DNA of 64,000 nt, taken from NCBI RefSeq assembly GCF_029016485.1, contig NZ_CP092106.1, positions 1,922,001 to 1,986,000 on the forward strand, given 5' to 3'. The position numbers and the translations under genes are program-made. Below, in pieces: positions 28,110-38,756 of the stretch. The DNA comes from Vibrio sp. JC009 (lineage in GTDB: Bacteria; Pseudomonadota; Gammaproteobacteria; Enterobacterales; Vibrionaceae). Positions within the stretch are counted from its first letter, which is position 1, and each line of letters begins with the position of its first letter. Under the pieces are notes generated by a model. The model did no database searches. It saw only the letters and a program-made list of their open reading frames with translations, and was not told the origin of the DNA.

Positions 28110-29105
28110 ATGAAACAGCAGACACTGATTGGTGAATCCCCTCAATTTCTCGCCGTATTGGATAAGGTTTCCAGACTGGCACCCATTGAAAGACCTGTGC
28201 TCATTCTGGGTGAACGGGGGACAGGTAAAGAGCTGATAGCGCAGCGCCTTCATTACCTGTCAAAGCGGTGGGATCAGCCACTTATCTCCCTTAACTGCTC
28301 CACCTTAAGTGAAGGGTTAATCGATTCAGAGCTCTTCGGCCATGAATCCGGCTCCTTTACCGGCTCAAAGGGTAAGCATCAGGGGCGTTTTGAACGGGCA
28401 GAAAACGGTACGCTGTTTCTGGATGAACTTGCCACCGCGCCGCTATCTGTTCAGGAAAAGCTTCTGCGCGTCATCGAATATGGTGAATACGAACGTGTGG
28501 GCGGTAACCGCACGCTAAATGCCAATGTACGCCTGATTTGTGCCACCAACGCTGATATTCAGGATCTGGCAACACAGGATAAGTTCCGCCCCGACCTGCT
28601 TGACCGGCTGGCTTTCGATGTCATTCACCTCCCCCCTCTGAGACAAAGACAGGAAGATATTCCGCTTCTTGCGGAAAACTTTGCCATAAAAATGTGCCGG
28701 GAACTTTCCATTCCGTTTTTCAGCGGATTTGGTGAGAAGGCCAGACAACAGATGAACGACTACCAGTGGCCAGGCAATGTGCGGGAGTTAAAAAACGTGA
28801 TTGAGCGGGCGGTTTATCAAAGCGGTAATTCAGAGTTACCGATACAGGAGCTGACCCTGAACCCGTTTGTTGCAGACTGGCAGGAAAAAGAGCAAGAAAA
28901 AGAAACCATTACCAAGAGAAGTTTCTCCTTTCCGCTAGACTATAAAGAGTGGCAGGAAACACTGGATATTGAGCTTCTTAATTCCGTATTAACCGAAGCC
29001 AGACATAATCAGAAAGCAGCTGCAAAAATGCTTGGCCTGAGTTACCACCAGATGCGGGGAATGCTCAGGAAATACAATTTGGTCGGACAACAGACAGAAA
29101 AATAA
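28110..29105 (+). CDS. pspF: Psp operon sigma-54 activator PspF
   Basis: An enhancer-binding AAA+ ATPase that opens the sigma-54 promoter of pspA. The 331-residue form begins at MKQQTLIGES. Walker A is GERGTGKE (34-41), Walker B is LFLDELA, and a C-terminal Fis-type helix-turn-helix ends the protein. It has no receiver domain, as expected for PspF. The sigma-54-contacting loop reads GSFTGS (81-86) instead of GAFTGA. Start 28110 is chosen by the family start; an in-frame ATG lies at 28095. Confidence 0.92.
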   Translation: MKQQTLIGESPQFLAVLDKVSRLAPIERPVLILGERGTGKELIAQRLHYLSKRWDQPLISLNCSTLSEGLIDSELFGHESGSFTGSKGKHQGRFERAENGTLFLDELATAPLSVQEKLLRVIEYGEYERVGGNRTLNANVRLICATNADIQDLATQDKFRPDLLDRLAFDVIHLPPLRQRQEDIPLLAENFAIKMCRELSIPFFSGFGEKARQQMNDYQWPGNVRELKNVIERAVYQSGNSELPIQELTLNPFVADWQEKEQEKETITKRSFSFPLDYKEWQETLDIELLNSVLTEARHNQKAAAKMLGLSYHQMRGMLRKYNLVGQQTEK

Positions 29106-29224
29106 AAAACTCAGCCAATGTAGGGCTATATGTTTGGTCTCAAAAGGCAAAAGTGTTAAATTAACCGGATCATGAGGTTATTGGACGATGTGCTTAGCCT
29201 CTTTTTATTAAGATAAATCTTTCT

Positions 29225-30844
29225 ATGAAAGCAATAGCAAAAGCAATTTTTTCAATAAGCATGATTAGCCTGCTTGCCGGATGCGGAAAAAAATTCGACG
29301 ATTCGCAGGTCAGAGAGCGCGGTTTCGTATTTTGTGGTCAGACTGCCCCCTCATCATTTAATCCCCAGTTGGTTGATAGCGGAATTACCTCAGAAGTACT
29401 GAGTCAGCAGTTATTCGACTCCTTGCTAAAACTCGATCCAGTTACCCATGAGCCGGTGGCTAACCTTGCACATAGCTGGTCTGCCAATGAAGATGGCACT
29501 GAATACACATTTTACCTTCGTGAAAACGTACAGTTTCAGAAAACCGACTGGTTCACGCCAACCAGGGCACTGGACGCATCCGATGTTGTTTTCAGCTTTA
29601 AGCGTATCATTGACAACTCCAACCCCTTCCATCAGGTTGGCAACTCAACCTATCCCTGGTTTAGCGGGATCGGTTTTTCCGATCTGATACAAGAAGTTGA
29701 AGCGATAAACCCGCACACAGTTAAGTTTGTTCTGGCACAGGCTGACAATACCTTTTTATCAAATATCGCCACCTCCTATGCGGTAATCCTCTCAAAAGAG
29801 TACGCCACAAGGCTGCAAATAAGCGGTGAAGAACAAAATATTGATATGTTCCCGATTGGAACCGGGCCTTTTTATCTTGGCGAATATCAGGTCGGCGATC
29901 TGGTCAGATTAAAACGGCATAACCAATACTGGCGCGGCACGCCTGAAATGGAGCAGATCGTGTTTGATATCTCTGCCCGGGGAACAGGCCCGCTGGCAAA
30001 ACTGCTGCGAAAGGAGTGCGATGTACTGACCTCGCCACTTTCAAGTCAGATCCCGATTATCAAGCAGCACGACGAACTGGTTCTGGAAGCGAATGATGCC
30101 ATGAACGTGGCCTTTGTCGCCATCAATACTGAGCACCCGGCTCTGAATGACCACAGAGTCCGTAAAGCGCTGAGCCTTGCCATAAACCGGAGAAATATCC
30201 TCGATTCAGTTTATTACGGCACCGGTTATCAGGCCTATTCTCTGCTTCCGCCGTCATCCTGGGCTTATGAGAAAGACACAGTCCGTTTAAGATACGACAG
30301 AAACTATGCCGTTGCCCTGCTAAGGGAGTCCGGCTTTGCTTCCGGTCTGGAGTTATCCATGTGGGTTCCGCTGGAACCTCAGCCGTATAACCCGAGTCCA
30401 AGAAAAACCGCAGAACTGATTCAGGCAAGCTTTGCCGATATCGGCGTAAAGCTTGAGCTGCTGACAAGCGACCGCTTTAACCGCAGCGAACTAAGCAAAG
30501 TAGCTAATATCGATTTGATTCTCACCGGCTGGATTGCCAGCACCGGCGATCCGGATAACTTCCTGCGGCCTCTGCTTTCCTGCGACGCAGAGCAGGTCGG
30601 CCTGAACGTTTCCATGTGGTGTAACCCTGATTTTGATTTCCTTCTCGATCTGGCGAAAGAGACCAATCAGATGCGTCACAGAATCAACTTATACAAAGAG
30701 GCGCAAAACATAATGAACGAAGAGGTTCCGGTTATTCCTCTTGCGCACGGTGTGCAGTTTCAGGCCCACCACCGCTCATTAACCGGATTTGATATCACTC
30801 CGTTTAGTTCGCAATCCTTCTATCAGGTAGAGAGGCGCCAATAA
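29225..30844 (+). CDS. sapA: Peptide ABC transporter substrate-binding protein SapA
   Basis: A 539-residue family-5 solute-binding protein with a lipoprotein signal (LLAGC, Cys 20), so it is probably membrane-anchored. It contains the usual N-terminal oligopeptide-binding elements. Sap systems are linked to antimicrobial-peptide resistance and peptide or haem uptake in some pathogens, while E. coli SapBCDF exports putrescine. It heads the five-gene sapABCDF operon, and its stop overlaps sapB by 1 nt. Confidence 0.93.
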   Translation: MKAIAKAIFSISMISLLAGCGKKFDDSQVRERGFVFCGQTAPSSFNPQLVDSGITSEVLSQQLFDSLLKLDPVTHEPVANLAHSWSANEDGTEYTFYLRENVQFQKTDWFTPTRALDASDVVFSFKRIIDNSNPFHQVGNSTYPWFSGIGFSDLIQEVEAINPHTVKFVLAQADNTFLSNIATSYAVILSKEYATRLQISGEEQNIDMFPIGTGPFYLGEYQVGDLVRLKRHNQYWRGTPEMEQIVFDISARGTGPLAKLLRKECDVLTSPLSSQIPIIKQHDELVLEANDAMNVAFVAINTEHPALNDHRVRKALSLAINRRNILDSVYYGTGYQAYSLLPPSSWAYEKDTVRLRYDRNYAVALLRESGFASGLELSMWVPLEPQPYNPSPRKTAELIQASFADIGVKLELLTSDRFNRSELSKVANIDLILTGWIASTGDPDNFLRPLLSCDAEQVGLNVSMWCNPDFDFLLDLAKETNQMRHRINLYKEAQNIMNEEVPVIPLAHGVQFQAHHRSLTGFDITPFSSQSFYQVERRQ

Positions 30845-31800
30845 TGTTACGTTACACCATAAGACGCCTGTACCTGTTTGTTATTACGCTCACCATATTA
30901 ACCATGGTGGGCTACAGCATATTAAGACTGAACCTGAATCTTCCTGAAATTGGCTTTATGGCTGGCTGGGCTGCTTATATTGAGCAGATTCTCCAACTGG
31001 ACTTTGGCATCAATAACAACGGGATTCCTGTCATCGAAGAGCTGGTTGTCGTATTCCCGGCCACACTGGAGCTCTGCATTATCGCCTTCACCTTCTCCCT
31101 GCTGATTGGTATCCCGCTGGGGACTATCGCCGGTATGCGGCAGGGCAAGCTGGCCGATAATATCATTTCATTTATTTCCATGGCGGGTTATTCAGCGCCT
31201 CTGTTCTGGATGGCACTGCTGATGATCATGTTCTTCTCGCTGCACCTTGAACTGCTGCCGGTTTCCGGACGCTACAATCTGCTGTATGAAATTGACCATG
31301 TCACCGGCTTTGCCATTATCGATGCCATGCTGTCGGATAAGCCTCATAAAGCCGAAGCGCTGGAAAGCGTGCTGGAGCATATTATCCTGCCTTGCCTTGT
31401 GCTGGCGCTTGGGCCGACAACACAGATCACCCGCCTGATGAGAGCCTCCGTATCTGACATTATGGGCCAGAACTATATCCGGATTGCGCGAATCAAGGGC
31501 TTGTCCAAGTACGAAATCGTTCTGGAGCATGTTCTGAGAAACGCCCTGCCGCCAATTATTCCAAAGTTTGGCGTGCAGTTATCCAGCATGTTTACCTTTG
31601 CCATTATCACAGAATCCATATTTAACTGGCCGGGCATTGGTCGCTGGCTGCTGGATGCCCTGTCCAATCAAGACTACACCTCGATTCAGGCCGGCGTGAT
31701 GGTTGTTGCCACTTTTGTCCTGACAGCCAATATTCTGTCAGATCTGATCGGAACCATGGCGAATCCACTGGTAAGGAAGGAATGGTATGCTAAGCAATAG
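30844..31800 (+). CDS. sapB: Sap transporter permease SapB
   Basis: A 318-residue permease of the DppB/OppB type with about six membrane segments. The EAA loop for ATPase contact is visible (YIRIARIKGLSKYEIVLEH). It pairs with SapC to form the channel. Its end overlaps the sapC start by 14 bp. Confidence 0.94.
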   Translation: MLRYTIRRLYLFVITLTILTMVGYSILRLNLNLPEIGFMAGWAAYIEQILQLDFGINNNGIPVIEELVVVFPATLELCIIAFTFSLLIGIPLGTIAGMRQGKLADNIISFISMAGYSAPLFWMALLMIMFFSLHLELLPVSGRYNLLYEIDHVTGFAIIDAMLSDKPHKAEALESVLEHIILPCLVLALGPTTQITRLMRASVSDIMGQNYIRIARIKGLSKYEIVLEHVLRNALPPIIPKFGVQLSSMFTFAIITESIFNWPGIGRWLLDALSNQDYTSIQAGVMVVATFVLTANILSDLIGTMANPLVRKEWYAKQ

Positions 31801-32674
31801 TGTTTATCAGGAAGAGCATATTCCTACCCAGTTTGAACGTTTCTGGCGCAGTTACAGAAACAACAGCCTGGCGATGTTTGGCCTCTGGTGTCTGCTGGGT
31901 ATTATTCTTATCACTCTTGTTTCACCATGGGTAGCACCTCACGACCCTCAGTTGCAGACAGGTCATCTTCTGATCCCGCCATCCTGGAATCCGGAAGGCA
32001 GCGTAGAGTATTTCCTCGGAACCGACGACCTTGGCCGGGATATTCTGTCACGACTGATTGTCGGTTCGCAGCTGACCTTTGGTGCAAGTATCGCAATCAC
32101 AATCGTTGCGGCTCTCATGGGTTGCCTGATAGGTATTCTGGCGGGGATGACAAAGGGCGTACTTTCAAGCACCCTGAATCACCTGTTTGATACCGTAATG
32201 TCCATCCCTTCCCTGCTGCTGGCGATTATTTTTGTCGCCTTTCTCGGCTTTGGTGAATTTAATATCCTGCTGGCAATCTGTCTGTCTCTGGTGCCACGCT
32301 TTATCCGCTCGCTTTACACAGCGGTTCATGAGCAGGTTGAAAAGGACTATATCATGGCCGCCCGCCTTGATGGTGCCAACGATTTCTACCTGCTGTGGAA
32401 CTCCATCTTCCCGAACATTCTTCCTGTGATTGCCGCCGAAGTCACCATGGCTCTGACGGTTGCCATTTTAGATATTACGGCACTTGGCTTCCTTGGCCTT
32501 GGCGCTCAGGCACCAAGTACTGAGTGGGGAGCGGTACTGGGCGATTCAGTGGAACTGATTTATCTGGCGCCATGGACTGTTACCCTGCCGGGTCTGGTCA
32601 TTATGTTTACCATCATAGTGGTTAACCTTGTTGGTGACGGTGTAAGACAAGCGTTAAATGCGGGGGTGGAATAA
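31787..32674 (+). CDS. sapC: Sap transporter permease SapC
   Basis: A 295-residue DppC/OppC-type permease. The N-terminus has the OppC_N helix ([17 protein letters not shown]), then a periplasmic loop with [13 protein letters not shown], and five further membrane segments with the EAA loop ([18 protein letters not shown]). The stop of sapC and the start of sapD overlap by 1 nt. Confidence 0.94.
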   Translation: MLSNSVYQEEHIPTQFERFWRSYRNNSLAMFGLWCLLGIILITLVSPWVAPHDPQLQTGHLLIPPSWNPEGSVEYFLGTDDLGRDILSRLIVGSQLTFGASIAITIVAALMGCLIGILAGMTKGVLSSTLNHLFDTVMSIPSLLLAIIFVAFLGFGEFNILLAICLSLVPRFIRSLYTAVHEQVEKDYIMAARLDGANDFYLLWNSIFPNILPVIAAEVTMALTVAILDITALGFLGLGAQAPSTEWGAVLGDSVELIYLAPWTVTLPGLVIMFTIIVVNLVGDGVRQALNAGVE

Positions 32675-33669
32675 TGCCATTACTTGATATCAGGCATCTG
32701 ACCATCGAAATCGAAACGCCACACGGCCTGGTAAAAGCGGTGGACCGAATGAGCCTGACTATTTCTGAAGGCGATATCCGCGGGCTGGTAGGCGAATCGG
32801 GCTCAGGAAAAAGCCTTGTGGCAAAAGCGATTGTCGGCATCTGCAAAGACAACTGGAAAATCACCGCGGACAGAATGCGCCTTGGTGATGTGGACCTGCT
32901 GCAACTGTCGCCAAAAGAGAGGCGAAAAGTGATTGCCAGGGATATCGCTATGATATTCCAGGAGCCGCAAACCTGTCTTGACCCCTCAGAATTAGTAGGC
33001 CGTCAGTTAGCCGAGTCTATCCCGTCGGGCTCATTTGAAGGCAGATGGTGGGAGCGCATTAAGTGGCGTAAAAAGCAGGCTATTGCCTTGCTGCACAAAG
33101 TGGGGATTAAAGACCATAAGCGGATAATGGGAAGTTATCCCTACGAGCTTACTGAAGGTGAATGCCAGAAGGTGATGATCGCCATGGCGATTGCCGCCAA
33201 ACCGCGTATTCTGATCGCAGATGAGCCAACCAATGACCTGGACCCGATTACCCAGTCCCAGATTCTCCGTCTGCTAAGCCGGATGAATCAGGTTAACAAC
33301 ACCACAATTTTGCTGATCGGACACGACCTGACCACCATTACTCAGTGGGCAAAACGCATTACCGTTATGTACTGCGGCCAGTCGGTTGAGTCTGCTTCAA
33401 CCGAGCAGATCCTTAACAGCCCCAAGCATCCTTATACGCTGGCGCTGATAAAGGCCATGCCAAACTTTGCTGACTGGATCCCGCACAAGCAGAAACTGCA
33501 GTCTCTTCCTGGCGCTATCCCGCCGCTTCAGCACCTGCCAATCGGCTGCCGGTTAGGACCTCGCTGTCCTTATGCACAGAGGCAGTGCGTGGAGTATCCG
33601 TACAGCCAGAAAATCAAAGGCCATAAGTTTGCCTGTCACTTCCCTCTTAACACGGAGAAACGTTCATGA
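32674..33669 (+). CDS. sapD: Sap transporter ATPase SapD
   Basis: A 331-residue oligopeptide-type ATPase: Walker [10 protein letters not shown], Walker B ILIADEPT, switch His GHDL, and the C-terminal oligo_HPY region with the [14 protein letters not shown] cysteine cluster. The signature motif reads LTEGECQKV rather than LSGGQ, as is normal for SapD. In E. coli SapD also supports potassium uptake by Trk. It overlaps sapF by 4 bp. Confidence 0.94.
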   Translation: MPLLDIRHLTIEIETPHGLVKAVDRMSLTISEGDIRGLVGESGSGKSLVAKAIVGICKDNWKITADRMRLGDVDLLQLSPKERRKVIARDIAMIFQEPQTCLDPSELVGRQLAESIPSGSFEGRWWERIKWRKKQAIALLHKVGIKDHKRIMGSYPYELTEGECQKVMIAMAIAAKPRILIADEPTNDLDPITQSQILRLLSRMNQVNNTTILLIGHDLTTITQWAKRITVMYCGQSVESASTEQILNSPKHPYTLALIKAMPNFADWIPHKQKLQSLPGAIPPLQHLPIGCRLGPRCPYAQRQCVEYPYSQKIKGHKFACHFPLNTEKRS

Positions 33670-34457
33670 GTGCGCTGTTAGAAGTTGAAGATCTGTCTAA
33701 AAGCTTCATCACTCGTTCAGGCTTTTTCGGCAAAAAAGTTCAGCAGGCAGTGAAGCCAGTAAGTTTTTCTCTGGATGCAGGACAGACCATTGGGCTTATC
33801 GGACAGAATGGTTCCGGAAAATCGACCATAGCGAAAATGCTTGCCGGCGTTGTTGAGCCAAGCAGCGGTGAGATCCGCGTAAACGGTGAGAAGCTTGAAC
33901 ACAAAGATTACTCGACACGCTGTAAGCTTATCCGGATGATTTTCCGCGACCCGAATACCTCTCTGAACCCGCGTATTCAGATTGGCAGAATTCTGGAAGG
34001 TCCGCTAAAGCGAAATACCAATATGCCACCTGAAGCCAGAATGGCGCGTGTGAAGGAGACTTTGTCCAGAGTTGGCCTGTTACCTGAACACGCCTATTTC
34101 TATCCACAGATGCTGGCAGCAGGCCAGAAACAGCGTGTATGCCTGGCCAGGGCCTTGGTCCTTCAGCCATCGATTATTGTGGCAGATGAAGCGTTAAACG
34201 GGCTGGATATGGCGATGCGCTCTCAGGTCATCAACCTGTTTCTTGAACTGCAGGAAGAGATGGGGGTTTCCTTTGTCTACGTTTCCCAGCATATCGGGCT
34301 GATAAAACATATCACCGACAAGGTGATGGTGATGCATGAAGGTGAAGTGGTTGAGTACGGCGATACAGATAAAGTTCTTAACTGCCCTAAACACAACATT
34401 ACCCAGCGTCTGGTAGAGAGCCATTTCTATACCGCTCCGAACCATAAAAAGTGTTAA
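33666..34457 (+). CDS. sapF: Sap transporter ATPase SapF
   Basis: A 263-residue ATPase partner of SapD. Walker A is GQNGSGKST, Walker B is IIVADEAL, and the H-loop region is VSQHIG. The signature region ([16 protein letters not shown]) departs from LSGGQ, as is typical for SapF. Last gene of the operon; it ends 15 nt from the convergent c-di-GMP gene, with no obvious terminator between. Confidence 0.94.
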   Translation: MSALLEVEDLSKSFITRSGFFGKKVQQAVKPVSFSLDAGQTIGLIGQNGSGKSTIAKMLAGVVEPSSGEIRVNGEKLEHKDYSTRCKLIRMIFRDPNTSLNPRIQIGRILEGPLKRNTNMPPEARMARVKETLSRVGLLPEHAYFYPQMLAAGQKQRVCLARALVLQPSIIVADEALNGLDMAMRSQVINLFLELQEEMGVSFVYVSQHIGLIKHITDKVMVMHEGEVVEYGDTDKVLNCPKHNITQRLVESHFYTAPNHKKC

Positions 34458-34472
34458 CAGGCACAGCCTGAA

Positions 34473-37346
34473 TCACAAAGACAGATACATATCTGAAATG
34501 TACCCGCTTTCATTTAACCACTGATCGGGTACTTTCCACTCTTTATGCCATTTTGGCAGTTCACCGGCAGGCATTGGTTTAGCAACCCCGTAGCCCTGCA
34601 CATACCGGTAACCCATTTTCTTCAGTTGCACGCCCTGCTCTATGGTTTCCATCCCTTCTGCAATCGCCATAATATTGAAGGCATTACAAAGCGCCAGAAT
34701 ACCTTCAAGTATGGTGCGATCCTCTTCATCCTCGAGCATGTCAATCACAAAGCTTTTATCGACCTTTAGCACGTCGATAGGCAACTGTTTCAGGTAAGTC
34801 AGGGAGGAATACCCTGTCCCGAAATCATCCAGCGCAAAATGCACCGGCAGACGCTGGCAGTTGCGCATAATGGACGCCACCTCTTTAAGGTTGTCCAGAG
34901 CCTGGGTTTCTACGATTTCAATCTCAAGCAGTGACGAACAGACATCCGGGTAGTTTTTCAGGATTTCCCTTAGCACCTGCGCCGGATTATCCTGCTTGAA
35001 GAAAAGATGGCTGACATTGACACTCACAGGTATTTCAAAGCCAGACTCCTGCCACTTCTGCAACTGATTCAGCGCTTCGCTTATTACCCACTCATCAAGC
35101 TGATACATCACCTTATGATGCTCGATATCCGGAAGGAAGGCACCGGGCGCAAGCAAGCCCTTTTCCGGGTGCTGCCACCTTATCAGGGCTTCCGCTCCTA
35201 TTAATTCACCATTTGTCAGGTCAACCTTAGGCTGGAAGAAAAGAACAAACTCCTCTTTACCTAACCCGTCTGATACTTCATTTATCAGCTCTTGTTTGCG
35301 CTCAGCTTTATCTTCCAGATCCGCACTGTAAAAGTGATAACGGTTCCGGCCATCATTCTTGGCGATATACATTGCCTGGTCAGCCTGCCTCAGCAGATGG
35401 TCAGCCTCAAGCTGTATCTCCTGAGGATAACGGGTGATACCTATACTTGCGGTCACCGAAACAACGGTTCCTTCGAATTCAACGGGCTCAGAAATCCGCT
35501 GCAGGATCCGCTGTGAAATCTCAACATCATTAAGAGGGGAGCTGGACTCTACCAATAACACAATAAACTCATCGCCACCAAGACGGGCGACAGTATCACT
35601 TTCTCTGATGACATGCTGAGTTCGCTCAGTAATGACTTTTAACAGCTCATCCCCAAAGGCGTGGCTGTAGTTATCGTTTACCTCTTTAAATCCATCCAGA
35701 TCGAAATAGAGCACGGAAAGCTGAGTTCCCTTTCTGACACAACTTCTCATCGCCTGTTGCAGACGATCATAGAAAAGCACCCGGTTTGGCAACCCGGTAA
35801 GCTGATCGTAGTGCGCTATGTTCTCAAGTTTTAATTCATAAGCTTTCTGCTCCGAGATATCCAGAGAGATACCACAGATAGCATAAATATCACCATGCTC
35901 ATCAATCAAAGGAATTTTCGTGGTAAGAATATCCTGATCCATTCCCGTTTCAGCCAGATGAAAATTCTCTTCCTGCCGGTACAGCTCACCACTGGAGAGC
36001 ACTTTCCGATCCGCATGAATGATTTTTCCTGCTGTATCCGGGTCGAACAGCTCATTATCATTTTTTGAAATGATCTCCTTTAAAGAAAGACCAAGAAATG
36101 CCCGAAGCCTCTGATTAGCAAACAGGTACTGCCCTTTGGCATCTTTCATATAGATATAAGCATCCACATTGTCCAGTATGGTCCTTAGCTTAAACTCACT
36201 TTCCCTCAAAGAATAAGTCAGAGCCTTACGCAGCCGGTTCTGATTCGCCAGAATGGCAATAATAGAGAGCAAGAGACCAATAATGGCCACCACAACTAAG
36301 GTTTCCACCCAGTAAATTTCAAAGAGCGTAGGTTGGTTGTACCTAATCTGAGATTTACGCGGTAGCCGGTCCAGCGGAATATCAAATTTATCCAGAAGCC
36401 TTTTATCAAAAATAGGAAGGTTCGGGCTTTTATCCAGAACAGGAATATCTTTAACCTCAGTACCAGTAAGAATCTGAGTAGCCATCAGCGCCGCCTGACG
36501 GGCCTGCTCATAATGACTGATAACAATGCCACCCAGTGCCCCATCGCCCAGGCCATGTTCAAAGGGGTGATAAACCGGTGCCTGAGCAGACATACTAATA
36601 AGCTCAAGCGAGTCTTCAAAAGAGAGGCTTTCCTCAAGCAGGTCACGAAAAGCAGAAAGCAGTAAGATCGCATCTTTGGAAGGAATAGCCTGAATGTGCT
36701 CGGTAAATACAGCCCAACTTAAGCCAGCAAGGTCGATAACTTTAAACTGAAGCTCAGGAAACTTTCTCTTTAATGCGAGTGCAGAGCGCAGATCTGAACG
36801 CCCGGAGATGGTTCCGTCGACAATAATATGTAGCGTATCGGTTCCAGGCCTGAATGATCTTACCAGTGCAATGGTTTCCTCTATGGAAACCGCTTCAACC
36901 ACCCCGGTCACATCAGGATTTGAGTCCATCTGCATGGCCAGTTCTTTATTATTAACTCCGAGAAAAACAACCGGCGTTTGAGGAAATAACGCCTCGCCAT
37001 GCTTAAGCATAAAATTCAGTGCATTGTCATCTGCCGTCACTACCAAATCTATCGGGTCACGGTGCTGCAATTTATAACGCAGAGAACGGTGGAAAAGATC
37101 CAAATAGGCATCATCGTAGTGCCTTTTGGTGTCCATATACTCAACTTCGATAATTACCTGAAGATCACCCAGCCCTTGCCTGAACCCCTCGATAATTTTT
37201 CCGGAAGTAGGGAAAGTAGGATGGTAGGAGTAAAGCAGCAATATCCGGGGCTCGCTGTTTCCTTTCCCGGTAGCAGCATAGGCAGGAGCTATCAGCCACA
37301 GCGTCATGACTAACACGGCTATCAGACACTGTTGCTTCTGCTTCAT
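34473..37346 (-). CDS. Membrane c-di-GMP enzyme: periplasmic binding domain, PAS, GGDEF and EAL
   Basis: A 957-residue protein in this order: signal peptide (1-24), periplasmic ABC_sub_bind-type domain (about 33-320), membrane helix (about 350-372), PAS (about 385-505), GGDEF (590-594) and EAL (719-721). Both catalytic motifs are intact, and the inhibitory RxxD site (RESD) precedes GGDEF. It could therefore make or degrade c-di-GMP. The external domain resembles the free binding protein at 38756-39841 (shared GLGDL and DTKR motifs), so both probably sense related ligands. The ligand is unknown. Confidence 0.9.
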   Translation of the reverse strand: MKQKQQCLIAVLVMTLWLIAPAYAATGKGNSEPRILLLYSYHPTFPTSGKIIEGFRQGLGDLQVIIEVEYMDTKRHYDDAYLDLFHRSLRYKLQHRDPIDLVVTADDNALNFMLKHGEALFPQTPVVFLGVNNKELAMQMDSNPDVTGVVEAVSIEETIALVRSFRPGTDTLHIIVDGTISGRSDLRSALALKRKFPELQFKVIDLAGLSWAVFTEHIQAIPSKDAILLLSAFRDLLEESLSFEDSLELISMSAQAPVYHPFEHGLGDGALGGIVISHYEQARQAALMATQILTGTEVKDIPVLDKSPNLPIFDKRLLDKFDIPLDRLPRKSQIRYNQPTLFEIYWVETLVVVAIIGLLLSIIAILANQNRLRKALTYSLRESEFKLRTILDNVDAYIYMKDAKGQYLFANQRLRAFLGLSLKEIISKNDNELFDPDTAGKIIHADRKVLSSGELYRQEENFHLAETGMDQDILTTKIPLIDEHGDIYAICGISLDISEQKAYELKLENIAHYDQLTGLPNRVLFYDRLQQAMRSCVRKGTQLSVLYFDLDGFKEVNDNYSHAFGDELLKVITERTQHVIRESDTVARLGGDEFIVLLVESSSPLNDVEISQRILQRISEPVEFEGTVVSVTASIGITRYPQEIQLEADHLLRQADQAMYIAKNDGRNRYHFYSADLEDKAERKQELINEVSDGLGKEEFVLFFQPKVDLTNGELIGAEALIRWQHPEKGLLAPGAFLPDIEHHKVMYQLDEWVISEALNQLQKWQESGFEIPVSVNVSHLFFKQDNPAQVLREILKNYPDVCSSLLEIEIVETQALDNLKEVASIMRNCQRLPVHFALDDFGTGYSSLTYLKQLPIDVLKVDKSFVIDMLEDEEDRTILEGILALCNAFNIMAIAEGMETIEQGVQLKKMGYRYVQGYGVAKPMPAGELPKWHKEWKVPDQWLNESGYISDMYLSL

Positions 37347-37442
37347 AATATCCTACACCTAAATGCGATAGATCATTAATAAGATAAGTGCTTATTAATA
37401 ATTTTGCAATCAACTACTCAATAGATCTCCTGACAGACAAAC

Positions 37443-38756
37443 TTATTCACGTACTGATTCGTAAAATGAATGTTTATCACTAAAAACATAATCCTGTTTA
37501 TTCTGCTTCGACTTATACATCGCCTCATCAGCCAGGGACAATAGCTCTGCCGCTGAACAGTCTCCAAGACGCTCCAGACGCACGACTCCAACACTCGCTC
37601 CCACAGAAAGTATCTCATTCTGATAATAGACCGGAGCCAGAACCGTTTTTCTGATTTTCTTGATTTCAATTTCCAGTGCCTGTTGATTCAGGTAACCTTC
37701 AAAAAGAAAAACCAGCTCATCACCTCCAATCCGGAATACATCACCATCATCCTTAAACAGGAGACGAATGCGCTCACCTATCGTCATCAGAATATAGTCA
37801 CCGGCAGCGTGTCCATATCTGTCATTAACCACCTTAAAACCATCTAAATCAAGCATTGCAACCGCAAAGTTATCCAGGCTGGATTTCGCTTTTGATAAAC
37901 GCGCATTTAACACTCTGTCAAAGCTCCACCGGTTAGGAAGCCCTGTCAGTTTATCCTTATGTGCGATGATATTTAACTTTTGGTTAGCCCTTACCAACTC
38001 TTTGGTACGATCTTTAATCCGGCTTTCCATATTTTCAGACAAAGAACTTAACTCAGCATTTGAACGCACTAACATGCCCTGACTGTGAGACAATCTTTGC
38101 ACCAAACCTTCGATTGCTTCGGCAACCACCCCGATTTCATCTCTGCGGTCAGGCAAAGTTCCCATATTACCGCTGTTCTTACTCTGCTTAATTCCCTCAA
38201 TGCGGGTAACCAGTGCGTTTATTGGCTTACCGAGACTGACAGAGAGGTAATGCAAAACAATTCCGATACCAAGAACAATCACTACGCTGGAATAGATAAA
38301 AATATTCTGCATAAATTGGTATGTACTGGTCTCCACCAGGCTCTCATCAACCAAAACCAGAACTGAGCTACCTTTTGCCGTAGCTCCTTTCAAAGGCACC
38401 TGAATGGAAAACTCGCTGGAGGGCTTCCCGGTATCCCATGCCATACTTTTCCCGGCCTGAAAGAGCGGATTGTTATCTGAATCCAGCAATGCCGCATAAA
38501 TAATCTCTTCGAAACCGGAAATGGCTTTCTGGCAAAGCTTATCGTATCCGGCAAATTCTTCCGGATACAATCCCAACTGCAAAAGCTCTTCTGTTTTCAA
38601 TGCCAGTTGATAGGCGGCGCTTTTACCACTCTGAATATACTGAGTCCGATAGCTTTTACTTACTTCTGAAGAGACAACAAACATCACTATCAGCAGTATC
38701 TGAAACAGACTAACAGTAAAGACAAAAGCGATTTTATTGCGCATTGTACTTATCAT
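37443..38756 (-). CDS. Membrane-bound diguanylate cyclase
   Basis: A 437-residue protein with an N-terminal membrane helix, a periplasmic sensor loop (about 30-150), a second helix, a HAMP-like linker and a C-terminal GGDEF domain. The signature reads GGDEL (344-348) rather than GGDEF; this variant may still be active. No RxxD feedback site precedes it (the equivalent residues are DDGD). Its start overlaps the stop of the upstream binding-protein gene by 1 nt, so it probably receives the signal from that protein. Confidence 0.88.
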   Translation of the reverse strand: MISTMRNKIAFVFTVSLFQILLIVMFVVSSEVSKSYRTQYIQSGKSAAYQLALKTEELLQLGLYPEEFAGYDKLCQKAISGFEEIIYAALLDSDNNPLFQAGKSMAWDTGKPSSEFSIQVPLKGATAKGSSVLVLVDESLVETSTYQFMQNIFIYSSVVIVLGIGIVLHYLSVSLGKPINALVTRIEGIKQSKNSGNMGTLPDRRDEIGVVAEAIEGLVQRLSHSQGMLVRSNAELSSLSENMESRIKDRTKELVRANQKLNIIAHKDKLTGLPNRWSFDRVLNARLSKAKSSLDNFAVAMLDLDGFKVVNDRYGHAAGDYILMTIGERIRLLFKDDGDVFRIGGDELVFLFEGYLNQQALEIEIKKIRKTVLAPVYYQNEILSVGASVGVVRLERLGDCSAAELLSLADEAMYKSKQNKQDYVFSDKHSFYESVRE

